Shown here: piece by piece, positions 19,041 through 28,290 of the stretch
Position numbering within the stretch: the first letter of the stretch is position 1
Layout: every line of letters starts with the position of its first letter
NCBI GenBank assembly: GCA_003221005.1
Contig: QHTZ01000099.1
Location: 1-64,000, forward strand
DNA from: Gemmatimonadota bacterium
GTDB lineage: Bacteria; Gemmatimonadota; Gemmatimonadetes; Gemmatimonadales; GWC2-71-9
Direction of reading: 5' to 3'
DNA: 64,000 nucleotides
The notes under the pieces: model-generated
What the model saw: the letters and a program-made list of their open reading frames with translations, nothing else
Databases searched by the model: none
Told to the model about the DNA's origin: nothing
Translations under genes and position numbers: made by a program

Positions 19041-20032
19041 GCGGCCTCCCCCGCTCGCTCACGGCGACTAAGCAGCCACCCTACGGTCTCTGCGATCGCC
19101 GTCGCGAGTGAGCGCGGGGCATAGCCGAGTTCGCAGCGCGCCGGCGTGATGTCCACACGCCGATCCTCGAGGAAGACCCGCACCCATCCCGGTGTGATGG
19201 GCGCCATGCCGCCCAGCCGACCCCACAGCTCCGCCATCCGCGCGGCGGCGAGCGCCGCTGCGGGCGGCAACGCCAGGACCTTCCTGTGCACCCCGGTCGC
19301 CGCTGCTACGAGCGCCAGAAATACGCGGAACGATGCGTTCTCGCCGCCGAGCGCATAGTGGGCGCCGCTCGCGCCGCGGGCCGCGGCGAGGAGGATGCCG
19401 GCCGCCACATCTTCAGCGTGGACGTAGTTGGAGAGCACGTCTCCGTCGGCCAGGCGGACGCGGAAGCGACCGGCGAGGTACAGCGCGATCACGCGGCTTA
19501 CCGCGTTGGCGTCGGTGAGCGGTCCGGGACCCATCACGCGCGTGGGATGCACGATGACCGCGCGGCGTCCAGCCGCGGCGTAGGACTCGACCAGGCGCTC
19601 GCCGGCGAGCTTCGACGTTTCATAGGGCGTGGGCAGCTGGCTCGCTCCGTTGATCGGGGCGCGCCGGTACGGCGGCAGCGTGAGCAGCGTGGACACATGC
19701 ACCAGCCGCTCCACGCCCGAGCGCTGGGCGGCCTCGAGCAGCACGTCCACGGCGCGGACGTTCACTGCCGTGAACTCGCCGGGCTCGCGACTCCACGCGC
19801 GCGCCAGGGCCGCGAGATGCAGCACCGTGTGCGAGCCCGCCACGGCGCGGCGCAGGGAGGCGTCGTCTCGCAAGTCGCCCCGGATCACCTCCACCCGACC
19901 ACGGACTGCGGCGTCCAGCAGCTCAGGCCGCCGCACCAGGACGCGGATCGCCGCACCCGCCGCGAGCAGGCGGCGGATCACGTAGCCCCCGATGAAGCCC
20001 GTCGCACCTGTGACGAGCGTGATCTCATTCAT
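19037..20032 (-). CDS. NAD-dependent epimerase/dehydratase (extended SDR)
   Basis: MNEITLVTGATGFIGGYVIRRLL Rossmann motif, YETSKLAGE catalytic YxxxK. Confidence 0.88.
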   Translation of the reverse strand: MNEITLVTGATGFIGGYVIRRLLAAGAAIRVLVRRPELLDAAVRGRVEVIRGDLRDDASLRRAVAGSHTVLHLAALARAWSREPGEFTAVNVRAVDVLLEAAQRSGVERLVHVSTLLTLPPYRRAPINGASQLPTPYETSKLAGERLVESYAAAGRRAVIVHPTRVMGPGPLTDANAVSRVIALYLAGRFRVRLADGDVLSNYVHAEDVAAGILLAAARGASGAHYALGGENASFRVFLALVAAATGVHRKVLALPPAAALAAARMAELWGRLGGMAPITPGWVRVFLEDRRVDITPARCELGYAPRSLATAIAETVGWLLSRRERAGEAA

Positions 20033-20967
20033 GGCATACTCTCCGAGAAGCGCGGGACCGCCGGACGCGGAGCCAGTGGCAGCGCGGGCCAGGGAATGCC
20101 TGTTGGGCGCCGCCACTGCTGCGTGAGCGCCGGGACCGTCACCAGCTGCAGCCCCACCCCCCAGACGACGCCGGCGAGCGCGTCTACCGCGAAGTGGTTC
20201 TGTGTGTACACGGTGGCGAACACGACCCCGACCGCCTCGATCGTGAACAGCCACGCCACTGGACGTGCGAACCAGCGCCGCGCGGACCAGGCGATGGCGA
20301 TGACGCCGGCGACGTGGGAGCTCGGGAACGCCGTGCCCCGGGAATCGCCGGCGTGATGGAGGAGGTGGTTCAGCCGGTAGACGAGTCCCTCCGTGACGGC
20401 ACCTGAGTGGCGCGCCGACGTGTACCCCGGGCCGTCCACGGGGAACGCGAGGTACACGACGTAGCAGCCCAGGTAGGTGACCAGCAGACGTAACGTCATG
20501 TCGCGTAGCGCGTCGCGCCGTCTGGTGAGCGCGGCCACGAGCGGCGGCCCCAGGACGACGGGGTAATAGGCGAAATAGATCCCCTCCATGATCTCGCTCA
20601 GCCACAGGCTGGGCATCCGACGCATCCAGACTGCGTTCAGATGGACGCCGAAGAGCCTCAGATCGAGCGCCGCCACGAGCGGATCATGCGCCTCCTGGGT
20701 CGAAAGCGCGTGCAGCAGCCCCAGCTCCGTCCAGAAGCCGAATAGCAGCAGCAGCGGATAGAGGTCGAGCACCACCTGCATGGTGGCCGACGGTCCTGCG
20801 GCATCCGCCCGGCGCACGAGCGCAGGCAGGAAAGCGGCGACCACGTGGGCCGCGCAGATGGGTGCGGTAAAGGGAGCCGGCACCCAGCTCGCCCATACCC
20901 CGGCGAGCAGCGCGTTGTATCCCGACACCACCCAGTCCACCGGCAGCGGGTGACGATCTAGAGCCAT
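20029..20967 (-). CDS. PAP2 / Aur1-Ipt1-like phosphatase or phosphotransferase, membrane
   Basis: Multi-TM; YLAFPVDGPGY, GTAFPSSHVAGVIAIAWSAR, YTQNHFAVDALAGVVWG PAP2 motifs. Confidence 0.85.
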   Translation of the reverse strand: MALDRHPLPVDWVVSGYNALLAGVWASWVPAPFTAPICAAHVVAAFLPALVRRADAAGPSATMQVVLDLYPLLLLFGFWTELGLLHALSTQEAHDPLVAALDLRLFGVHLNAVWMRRMPSLWLSEIMEGIYFAYYPVVLGPPLVAALTRRRDALRDMTLRLLVTYLGCYVVYLAFPVDGPGYTSARHSGAVTEGLVYRLNHLLHHAGDSRGTAFPSSHVAGVIAIAWSARRWFARPVAWLFTIEAVGVVFATVYTQNHFAVDALAGVVWGVGLQLVTVPALTQQWRRPTGIPWPALPLAPRPAVPRFSESMP

Positions 20968-21938
20968 TGCGCCTCCCGATACCACGCTGCCGTTTCGGCG
21001 ATCCCACGGGCGGCGGGATACTGCGGCCGGAAGCCGAACTCGGCCACCGCGCGGCCGGGATCGCACACCCAGCGCTCCTGGGTGATCTCGCGCACGCGCT
21101 CGCGGTTCAGGATCGCGGCGCGCGCGCGCGCGGCGGCGCACAGCTCGGCCCCGATCGCGATCAGCTGGGCGACGGGCCGCGGCACGCTCACGAGGCGAGG
21201 CTCGCGCGCGAGCGCGCGGCCCACGAGCGCGGCAAACGCCCGCCAGCTCACCGGCTCGGGATGCGCCAGGCAGTAGGTGCGACCGATCGCCCGGTTGCTC
21301 ACCGCGGCCGCGATGAGTCCGTCCACCAGGTCGCGCACGTAGATCAGGCTGAGCTCCCGGTCCCACGCCCCGATCGTGAGGGCTAGCCCTCGCCGCACGA
21401 AGCGGAAGAACTTGAGCACGCCCCGCTCACGCGGCCCGTAGACGGAGGGCGGCCGGATGATGGTCGTGGGCACGCGATCCGCGTACGCGTGCGCAACCGC
21501 TTCCGCGAGCAGCTTGGAGTGCCCGTAGTGGGAGATCGGGAAGGGCACGGTGTCGGGCGACAAGAGATCGCCGTTGCGGCACGGACCGATGGCCGCGAGC
21601 GAGGACATGACGAGTACTCGCGGCGCGGCGCCGTTGTGACGCGCGGCGGCCTGCAGCACGCGCGCCGTGCCCTCCGTGTTCACTGCGTAGAAATCGGCGG
21701 GGGTCCGGGCTTCCGTCAGGCCCGCGAGATGGAACACGACGTCGGCGCCGGCGAGCACGCGCGTCAGCCGTGCCGGCTCCTCGAGTCCGATCTCGTGATA
21801 GTCGATCGGGAGGTCCGCGATCCAGCGCCGCGGCGCGCCCGTCCGCTCGATGCAGGCGACTGCGTCGCCTCGGGCGAGGAGGGTCTCGATCAGATGACTG
21901 CCGATGAATCCAGCTCCGCCGGTGACGACCGCGCGCAT
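20958..21938 (-). CDS. NAD-dependent epimerase/dehydratase (extended SDR)
   Basis: MRAVVTGGAGFIGSHLIETLL, YGHSKLLAEA, TIIRPPSVYGPRERG. Confidence 0.9.
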   Translation of the reverse strand: MRAVVTGGAGFIGSHLIETLLARGDAVACIERTGAPRRWIADLPIDYHEIGLEEPARLTRVLAGADVVFHLAGLTEARTPADFYAVNTEGTARVLQAAARHNGAAPRVLVMSSLAAIGPCRNGDLLSPDTVPFPISHYGHSKLLAEAVAHAYADRVPTTIIRPPSVYGPRERGVLKFFRFVRRGLALTIGAWDRELSLIYVRDLVDGLIAAAVSNRAIGRTYCLAHPEPVSWRAFAALVGRALAREPRLVSVPRPVAQLIAIGAELCAAARARAAILNRERVREITQERWVCDPGRAVAEFGFRPQYPAARGIAETAAWYREAQWL

Positions 21939-21996
21939 ATGCATCTCCTGTCTTGTGCGCTCGTGGACACGGTCGCACCGCCGGGTCAAGGCCGAG

Positions 21997-22935
21997 TCAA
22001 GGCGCGAGGCGAGCGGGCAGGGTGAGGGCGAGCCGCGCGCCGCCCGGGCCCCAGGCGCGGCGCACGAAGCGGCAGAAGTCGAGCAGCAGACGCGTGTAGG
22101 ATCGGTATTCGGCTGCGCCGGCCTGCGCGAGCTCGGGCGCGAGCAACCGGTGCAGACGGGGCAGGTTGTACCACGGCACGCCGGGATAGAGGTGGTGGAC
22201 CAGATGGTAGTTGAGGTTGCACATGAAGAACGAGACGAACCTGTTGGAACGCACCGTGCGGGTCACGGCGAAGCGGCCGCCATGCCCTGTGAGGGCATGC
22301 TCGGCAAAGGTCCGCACGTTGGTCAGCTGAAGCGCCACCAGCGCCGGAATGAACCAGACGTGCAAGAGAATCCCGGGCGGCACCAGCGCGAACGCCACCG
22401 CGAACGTCATCACGATGAGGACGTACTCGACGATGATGTCCCGCCGCTCCTCCGGCCGGCCCCGCATTGCGTTGGACGGCCCCACCCGCCACACGCCGAA
22501 CAACTCCCCAGCTAGGAGCACAAGTAGCAGCAGCCCGGCGACCACCCGGGGGTCGCGGCTCAGGTTCTCCACCTCGTCCGGATCCCCGGCGCCGCGCTCG
22601 TAGCGGTGATGCGGCAGATGGCCCACGCGGTACGCCGTCACGGAGAGCAGCGCCGGCAGTCCGCACAGGAACGCCACGCCCCGGTTCAACGTGCGATCCC
22701 TGAACATGATGCGGTGCACGCCCTCGTGCATCAGGATCGCGAGGCCCTGCAGCGTCGCGCCGATCAGGAAGTAGCACGCGAGCCGGACGGGGAGCACGGG
22801 CACGCTCACAGCCACGAGCCCGCATCCGGCCCAGATCCCGAGGAAAGCGAGGATCTTCAGGTTCCACCATGGATTGAGCCGGTGCAGCTCGCGGATGTGC
22901 CGCTTCTTCTCGACGGAAATGTCCCGCAGCGTCAT
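21997..22935 (-). CDS. Membrane fatty acid desaturase family protein
   Basis: Three His boxes: HEGVHRIMF, HLPHHRYE, YHLVHHLYPGVPWYNLPRLH. Confidence 0.88.
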   Translation of the reverse strand: MTLRDISVEKKRHIRELHRLNPWWNLKILAFLGIWAGCGLVAVSVPVLPVRLACYFLIGATLQGLAILMHEGVHRIMFRDRTLNRGVAFLCGLPALLSVTAYRVGHLPHHRYERGAGDPDEVENLSRDPRVVAGLLLLVLLAGELFGVWRVGPSNAMRGRPEERRDIIVEYVLIVMTFAVAFALVPPGILLHVWFIPALVALQLTNVRTFAEHALTGHGGRFAVTRTVRSNRFVSFFMCNLNYHLVHHLYPGVPWYNLPRLHRLLAPELAQAGAAEYRSYTRLLLDFCRFVRRAWGPGGARLALTLPARLAP

Positions 22936-23843
22936 CACGGCGTTGGCCACTCGTCGGCGGCAATCCGCTCCACCGCCGCTACCACCGCGTCTGGTCGCTC
23001 CTCGTACACGAAGTGCCCTACATCCGGCACGCTGTCCACGGCGAAGCTCGGCAGCGCCGCGGCAAGCACGGCGACCTCGCGCGGCGGCGGGCCACCCGCG
23101 TGCGGCCACGCGCCTACGATGAGCAGGACGGGACAATGGATCGCGCCGAGGTGCGGGCGAAGCGCTTCCGGCTCCCGCGCCGCGGCCATCGCGAGGTAGG
23201 CCTTGAGTGTGGCGTCCAGGTCTCGCACCGCATCGGCCGTGTACCCGGCCACGGTGGCCTCAGTCACCCAGCCTGTATCGCGCGACGCCGCGGTGAGATA
23301 GTGGTGAATCTGATTTCGCACCCGTCGCACGCCGCCGAACAACTTGATCCACGGGGCGAACTTCATCGCGCGGCGGAACCCCGGCGTGGCAGCCGCCTCG
23401 GCGGGCCCGCCCTCGAGGGAGAGGACGGCGCGCACCAGATCGGGACGCAGGTACGCCAAGCGGTAGGCGATGGCGGCACCCACTGCGTGCGCCACGACGA
23501 TCGCTCCCTGCACCCCCAGGACGTCGAGCACGCGCGCAACGCGGCCCGCCTGGGCCGCGAGCGAGTAGTCGGCGCGAGCCGGGCGGGCGGACCCGCCGAT
23601 CCCGAGCGGCTCGATGACGATCGCCTGGTAGCCCGCGGCCGTGAGCTGCGGCACGAGGGTGCGGTAGGCGAACGCCGAGCCGAACAAGCCGGGAATGAGC
23701 ACGACCGGCGTGCCCTGACCGGCCACGGTCACGCTGAGCGACTCAGCTGGCGCGACGGACACCCGGAGCTCGCCCGTCGTGTCCGCCAGCGCACACAGCA
23801 GCAGCATCCACATGCGTCGCTCCTCAGACTGCGACGCGCCCAT
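22935..23843 (-). CDS. Alpha/beta hydrolase
   Basis: LIPGLFGSAFAYRTLVPQL, VVAHAVGAAIAYRLA, ILLIVGAWPHAGGPP, VPDVGHFVYEERPD; ATGA overlap with desaturase. Confidence 0.85.
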   Translation of the reverse strand: MGASQSEERRMWMLLLCALADTTGELRVSVAPAESLSVTVAGQGTPVVLIPGLFGSAFAYRTLVPQLTAAGYQAIVIEPLGIGGSARPARADYSLAAQAGRVARVLDVLGVQGAIVVAHAVGAAIAYRLAYLRPDLVRAVLSLEGGPAEAAATPGFRRAMKFAPWIKLFGGVRRVRNQIHHYLTAASRDTGWVTEATVAGYTADAVRDLDATLKAYLAMAAAREPEALRPHLGAIHCPVLLIVGAWPHAGGPPPREVAVLAAALPSFAVDSVPDVGHFVYEERPDAVVAAVERIAADEWPTP

Positions 23844-23889
23844 TATGGCGCGACGCGGTCAAGCGGTCGTCAAGGTGAGAGAATGCAAA

Positions 23890-23916
23890 GAGGGGCACGG
23901 ACGCGCCGTGCCCCTC
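23890..23916 (-). terminator. Rho-independent-like hairpin GAGGGGCACGG-ACGCG-CCGTGCCCCTC
   Basis: Perfect 11-bp stem just past the stop of the minus-strand TPR gene, short CTTT on the minus strand. Confidence 0.7.
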
Positions 23917-23935
23917 AATCAGTGGTGGGGTGTCT

Positions 23936-25528
23936 CTAGAACCGGCTCGCCACGAGCGTCACGTCCGCGCCCTGCCACGCCTGCCGGAACCGCTGCTCGG
24001 CCTGGTCGGCGTCGGCGGTCTTCCCTTGCGCCCGCAGCGCCTGCAGCAGCCCGAACAGCGCCCAGCCGTTCTCGGGAAATCGCTTGAGGTCTTCCCGGTA
24101 GACCTGCTCCGCATCGGCGGGGCGGCCGGCCCGTAGGAACAGCGCGCCCAGCGAGTGGCGGATGGGATAGTACCAGATGGGCGGCTCGAAGTAGAGGATC
24201 CCATCTTCGATGCCTCTGGCCGCCTGGAAGTGGGTGATGGCTTCGTCGAGCTGCCCCTTCCGCGCGGCGATCTCTCCCATCAGCGCGTGCATCGCGATCT
24301 CGAGCACGGGCCTGCCTTCTCCGGTCGCTGCGGTCGCTGCCTGCTTCACGGCATCGAGCTCGGCCGCTGCTTCAGCCGATTTTCCGGTGGCCGCGAGGGC
24401 GACCCCGCGCGCGTAGTGCGCCATCGTACTGGCGTAGTGCAGGTCGGTGGGCGGCAGCGGCTGCTGGAGCACGTCGTCCCAGCGGCCGAAGGTCACCAAT
24501 GTCAGGTCGAGGAAGGGAACGAACGACTGCACCATCGGCACCTGCCGTGCCACCTGAAGATCGGTCTTCGTCAGGAGCTTCCGGGCGGCATCTATAGCTG
24601 TCGCGCTCCGGCCAGCCATCGTTGCCGCGAAGGACAGGAAGTGCAGGTTGTGCGGGTAGTACCCGATGGGATATACCCCCATCGGACGCTGGTCCTCGAT
24701 GTAGCTCTCGTCGGTGTGCACCGCGTGCACGTTGCTCTCGATGGCGTCGGCATAGCGGCCGACGCGGATGTAGATGTGCGCCGCCATGTGCACCATGTGC
24801 CCGTCCCCAGGCATCAGGCCCGCCACGCGCTCGGCGCAGGCGATGGCTTTCTCCGGGTGGACCGCCTCGACGGCGTGGATGTAGTAGTGGCACGCGCCCG
24901 GGTGATTGGGATTGCTCTGCAGCACGCGCTCGAGCTGGCTGACGATCTCGAGCGTGCCGGGGTACGGCTCGCCCGCGGGCATCTTCCAGTAGTTCCAGGG
25001 CCGGAGATCCATCAGGGCTTCCGCGTACAGCGTCGCGGCGTCGAGATCGTCGGGAGACTTGCGGACGAGGTCTCCCATGGCGCGCGCGTACGCGGAGTCG
25101 AGCGGCGCGCGGTTGGGCGGCGGCGCTGCCGCGTAGCGCTTCGCTACCGCACGGACGTAGTCGCGCTCGCGCGCGCTGGCCCGCGGCAGATGGGCGAGCG
25201 CGTTTTGCGCGGCGGCGTACGCCGCGACCCCGCTCGCCGAATCCATTGGCGCGTTCACGTGCGGCCCGTAGGCGAGCGCCTTCCCCCAGTAGCACATCGC
25301 GCAATCGGGATCGAGCCGGATCCCCTCGTTGAAGGCGCGGATCGCCTCGGCGTGGTTGAAGCCGAACACCAGGCGTAAGCCCTGGTCGAAGAACTGTTGG
25401 GCTTGCGGAACCTTCGTCGTGATTTCGTGGTGGTGATTGCCGAGATTGGTGTACAGCGGGACGGTGTCGTGCGTGGCGCGCGGTGCCGACAGGGCCAACG
25501 CCAGCAGGGCGCCGAGATGCGCGATCAT
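23936..25528 (-). CDS. Secreted TPR protein
   Basis: NLGNHHHEITTKVPQAQQFFDQGLRLVFGFNHAEAIRAFNEGIRLDPDCAMCYWGKALAYGPHVN, TPR units. Confidence 0.85.
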   Translation of the reverse strand: MIAHLGALLALALSAPRATHDTVPLYTNLGNHHHEITTKVPQAQQFFDQGLRLVFGFNHAEAIRAFNEGIRLDPDCAMCYWGKALAYGPHVNAPMDSASGVAAYAAAQNALAHLPRASARERDYVRAVAKRYAAAPPPNRAPLDSAYARAMGDLVRKSPDDLDAATLYAEALMDLRPWNYWKMPAGEPYPGTLEIVSQLERVLQSNPNHPGACHYYIHAVEAVHPEKAIACAERVAGLMPGDGHMVHMAAHIYIRVGRYADAIESNVHAVHTDESYIEDQRPMGVYPIGYYPHNLHFLSFAATMAGRSATAIDAARKLLTKTDLQVARQVPMVQSFVPFLDLTLVTFGRWDDVLQQPLPPTDLHYASTMAHYARGVALAATGKSAEAAAELDAVKQAATAATGEGRPVLEIAMHALMGEIAARKGQLDEAITHFQAARGIEDGILYFEPPIWYYPIRHSLGALFLRAGRPADAEQVYREDLKRFPENGWALFGLLQALRAQGKTADADQAEQRFRQAWQGADVTLVASRF

Positions 25529-25645
25529 GGCGGAATCCTCCTTCGATCGAGAACCCGGAAGAAGCCCTCTCTTATACTGCGACCGCCAGCTCTTGGCTAG
25601 TCTCGAGCCTCGCCTCTCCCCGCGCCCCGCGCTAGTTTGGCGTTG

Positions 25646-28276
25646 ATGCTGGACGCCCTCGAGTCAGTGCGGGAACGGCTCGCGCCCCACTACGATGTCG
25701 TACGCGAAATCGGGGCCGGGGGCATGGCGCGCGTGTACCTGGCGCTCGAGCAGCACCCCCAGCGGCGCGTCGCGATCAAGGTGCTCGCCCCGGAGCTCGG
25801 CAGTCGGCTCCTGCGTGAGCGCTTCCTCCGTGAAGTGGACCTCTCCTCCAAGCTCAGCCATCCGCACATCGTGCCGATCTTCTCGGCCGGGGAAGCCGGC
25901 GGGCTGTTCTACTACGTCATGCCGTACGTAGAGGGGGAGTCGTTGCGGCTGCGCCTGCTGCGCGAGCGCAAGCTGGCGTTCGAGGACGCCCTTCACATCG
26001 CCCGCGACGTCGCGGACGCGCTCGCCTTCGCGCATGCGCAGGGGGTGATCCACCGCGACATCAAGCCCGAGAACATTCTGCTGTCGGGCGGCCATGCGAT
26101 CGTCGCCGATTTCGGGATCGCGCGAGCGATCAGCGCCGCGGGTGCGCCGGCGCTCACGCAGACGGGGCAGTCCGTCGGCTCCCCCGGCTATATGAGTCCC
26201 GAGCAGGCGCTGGGCGTCCAGCTGGACGCCCGCACCGACATCTACAGTCTCGGGTGCGTGCTGTTCGAAGCGCTCACGGGGGAGCCGCCGGTGCCGAGCC
26301 TCGGAGAGCGGCGCATCCGCAACTGGACGGCCCTGAAATCGTCCGACGTGCTGCGTCAGGCGGACGCCCCGGTCATGCGAGCGGTCCGGCACGCCATCTC
26401 GAGAGCGCTTTCGCCGCTCCCCGACGATCGGTTCGCCACGGCGACGGAGTTCGCCGCGGCAGTCGGGGGCACAGGGCACCGGACGAGCGTGCCGACGCGC
26501 GGAGTCTTCGCGGGGCGGCGCGGACGGCGGATCGCGCTCGCCTCGGCGGGGACGCTCGCGCTGCTCGGCGCGGCCGGGGTGCACCTGCTCCGCACCCAAG
26601 GCCCCCGGTCCAACGAGCGGCGGGTCGCGGTGGCGGTGATCGAGAACCACACCGGTGACCGCGCCCTCGACAACCTGGGGTACATGGCGGCGGATTGGGT
26701 GACGCAGGGCCTCGCCCAAACGGGGCTGGTGGAGGTCGTACCGTCCATATCGGTGATGACCTCCTCGCTCGCCCCCACGGAGCACGGGCCCGCTGCCCCA
26801 CACCTCGACGCCGCCGCGATTCGGGCGCTCGGCCGCGAGACCAGCGCCGGCACCGTGGTCTGGGGCGCGTACTACCGCCAGGGCGACAGCATCCGCTTCC
26901 AGGTCCAGATCTCCGCGGCGGAGGACGGCAAGGTCCTGCGGGCGCTCGACCCCGTCGCCGGGCCCTTGACTCAACCGCTCACCGCTGTCGAAGCCCTGCG
27001 CCAGCGTGTGATGGCCGCGCTCGCGACTCTGTTCGACTCCCGGCTCAACCGTTGGGCGACGAGCGCCAGTCAACCGCCCAACTTCCAAGCCTACCAGGAG
27101 TTCATCGGGGGCCTGGACCGGTTCGTCCAGTTCGACATGCGTGGGGCGATCGCGCACTTCGAGCGGGCGGCGGCGGTGGATACGACGTTTCGGCTCCCCC
27201 TCATCTTCGCCGCGAATGCATACATGAATCTCGGACGGTTCGCCGCGGCGGATTCCCTCGCCCACGTTGCCGAGCGGCACTCCGAGCGGCTCGCACCGCT
27301 CGACCGATTCTACCTCGCGTGGGTGCTGGCGATCTGCCGGGGTGATCGAGCTGAGGCGTTCCGGGCTTCGCGCGCGATGGTGAGTGTCGCGCCCGCGTCC
27401 GAGGCGCTCTACCTCGTCGCGGAGGACGCCATGGCGCTTAATCGTCCGCGCGAAGCGGTGAACGCCCTGACCGCGCTCGGTCCCGACCGCGGCTTCACCC
27501 GCGGCTGGTGGATATACTGGGACGACCTGACCGGCGCACTGCATATGCTGGGCGACCATCGGAGCGAGCTCAAGCAAGCGCTCGAAGGGATACGCCGGTT
27601 TCCCCACAACCTGCAGATCTTGACCACGCAGGTCCGAGCCCTCGCGGCGTTGGGCCGAACCGAAGACGTCGGACGCCTGCTCGCGGCCAGCGTGAACTTC
27701 TCCCCCGAGCTGGGTTTGACGTCGGCGGATGCGATGATGATTGCGGCCGCCGAGCTACGGGCACACGGCTACCCGGCGGCGGCAGACACGGCGCTGGGCC
27801 TGGCCCGCAACTGGCTTGCCGGCCGCTCGCCCGCGGAGTCGGAATCCGACGCGCACCGGTACTGCGTCGCCCTCGTCGCCTACGCTGCGGGACGGCTCGA
27901 CGACGCCCGGCGCGAATTCGAGCGGCTCGTGGCGCGTGGGAGCCGTTGGACCGCAGCCACGGCGGGCGACGCGCCCGACCAGATGGACTATCTCGGGTAT
28001 CTGGGCGCCATCGCCGCGCGCCAGGGAGATCGCGGACGTGCACTCCGCGTCGACAGCACGCTCGCGGGCCTGAAGCGGCCCTATCTATTCGGCCAGCACA
28101 CGATGTGGCGGGCGCGCATCCACGCGCTCCTCGGTGAGCGGGAGCGGGCGATCGCGCTGTTGTGGGAGGCCCTCGGTCAGGGGTACCCGCACTTCCACGG
28201 TCTGCATACGGACCTGGCGTTCGCGTCGCTGCGGGACTACCCGCCGTTCGAAGAGCTGGTCAAGCCGAAGCCGTAG
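25646..28276 (+). CDS. Serine/threonine protein kinase with TM helix and TPR-like C-terminus
   Basis: IGAGGMARVYLALE, VIHRDIKPENILLSGGHAIVADFGIARA, GSPGYMSPEQ. Confidence 0.93.
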   Translation: MLDALESVRERLAPHYDVVREIGAGGMARVYLALEQHPQRRVAIKVLAPELGSRLLRERFLREVDLSSKLSHPHIVPIFSAGEAGGLFYYVMPYVEGESLRLRLLRERKLAFEDALHIARDVADALAFAHAQGVIHRDIKPENILLSGGHAIVADFGIARAISAAGAPALTQTGQSVGSPGYMSPEQALGVQLDARTDIYSLGCVLFEALTGEPPVPSLGERRIRNWTALKSSDVLRQADAPVMRAVRHAISRALSPLPDDRFATATEFAAAVGGTGHRTSVPTRGVFAGRRGRRIALASAGTLALLGAAGVHLLRTQGPRSNERRVAVAVIENHTGDRALDNLGYMAADWVTQGLAQTGLVEVVPSISVMTSSLAPTEHGPAAPHLDAAAIRALGRETSAGTVVWGAYYRQGDSIRFQVQISAAEDGKVLRALDPVAGPLTQPLTAVEALRQRVMAALATLFDSRLNRWATSASQPPNFQAYQEFIGGLDRFVQFDMRGAIAHFERAAAVDTTFRLPLIFAANAYMNLGRFAAADSLAHVAERHSERLAPLDRFYLAWVLAICRGDRAEAFRASRAMVSVAPASEALYLVAEDAMALNRPREAVNALTALGPDRGFTRGWWIYWDDLTGALHMLGDHRSELKQALEGIRRFPHNLQILTTQVRALAALGRTEDVGRLLAASVNFSPELGLTSADAMMIAAAELRAHGYPAAADTALGLARNWLAGRSPAESESDAHRYCVALVAYAAGRLDDARREFERLVARGSRWTAATAGDAPDQMDYLGYLGAIAARQGDRGRALRVDSTLAGLKRPYLFGQHTMWRARIHALLGERERAIALLWEALGQGYPHFHGLHTDLAFASLRDYPPFEELVKPKP

Positions 28277-28290
28277 CTCCCCAGGCAGTC

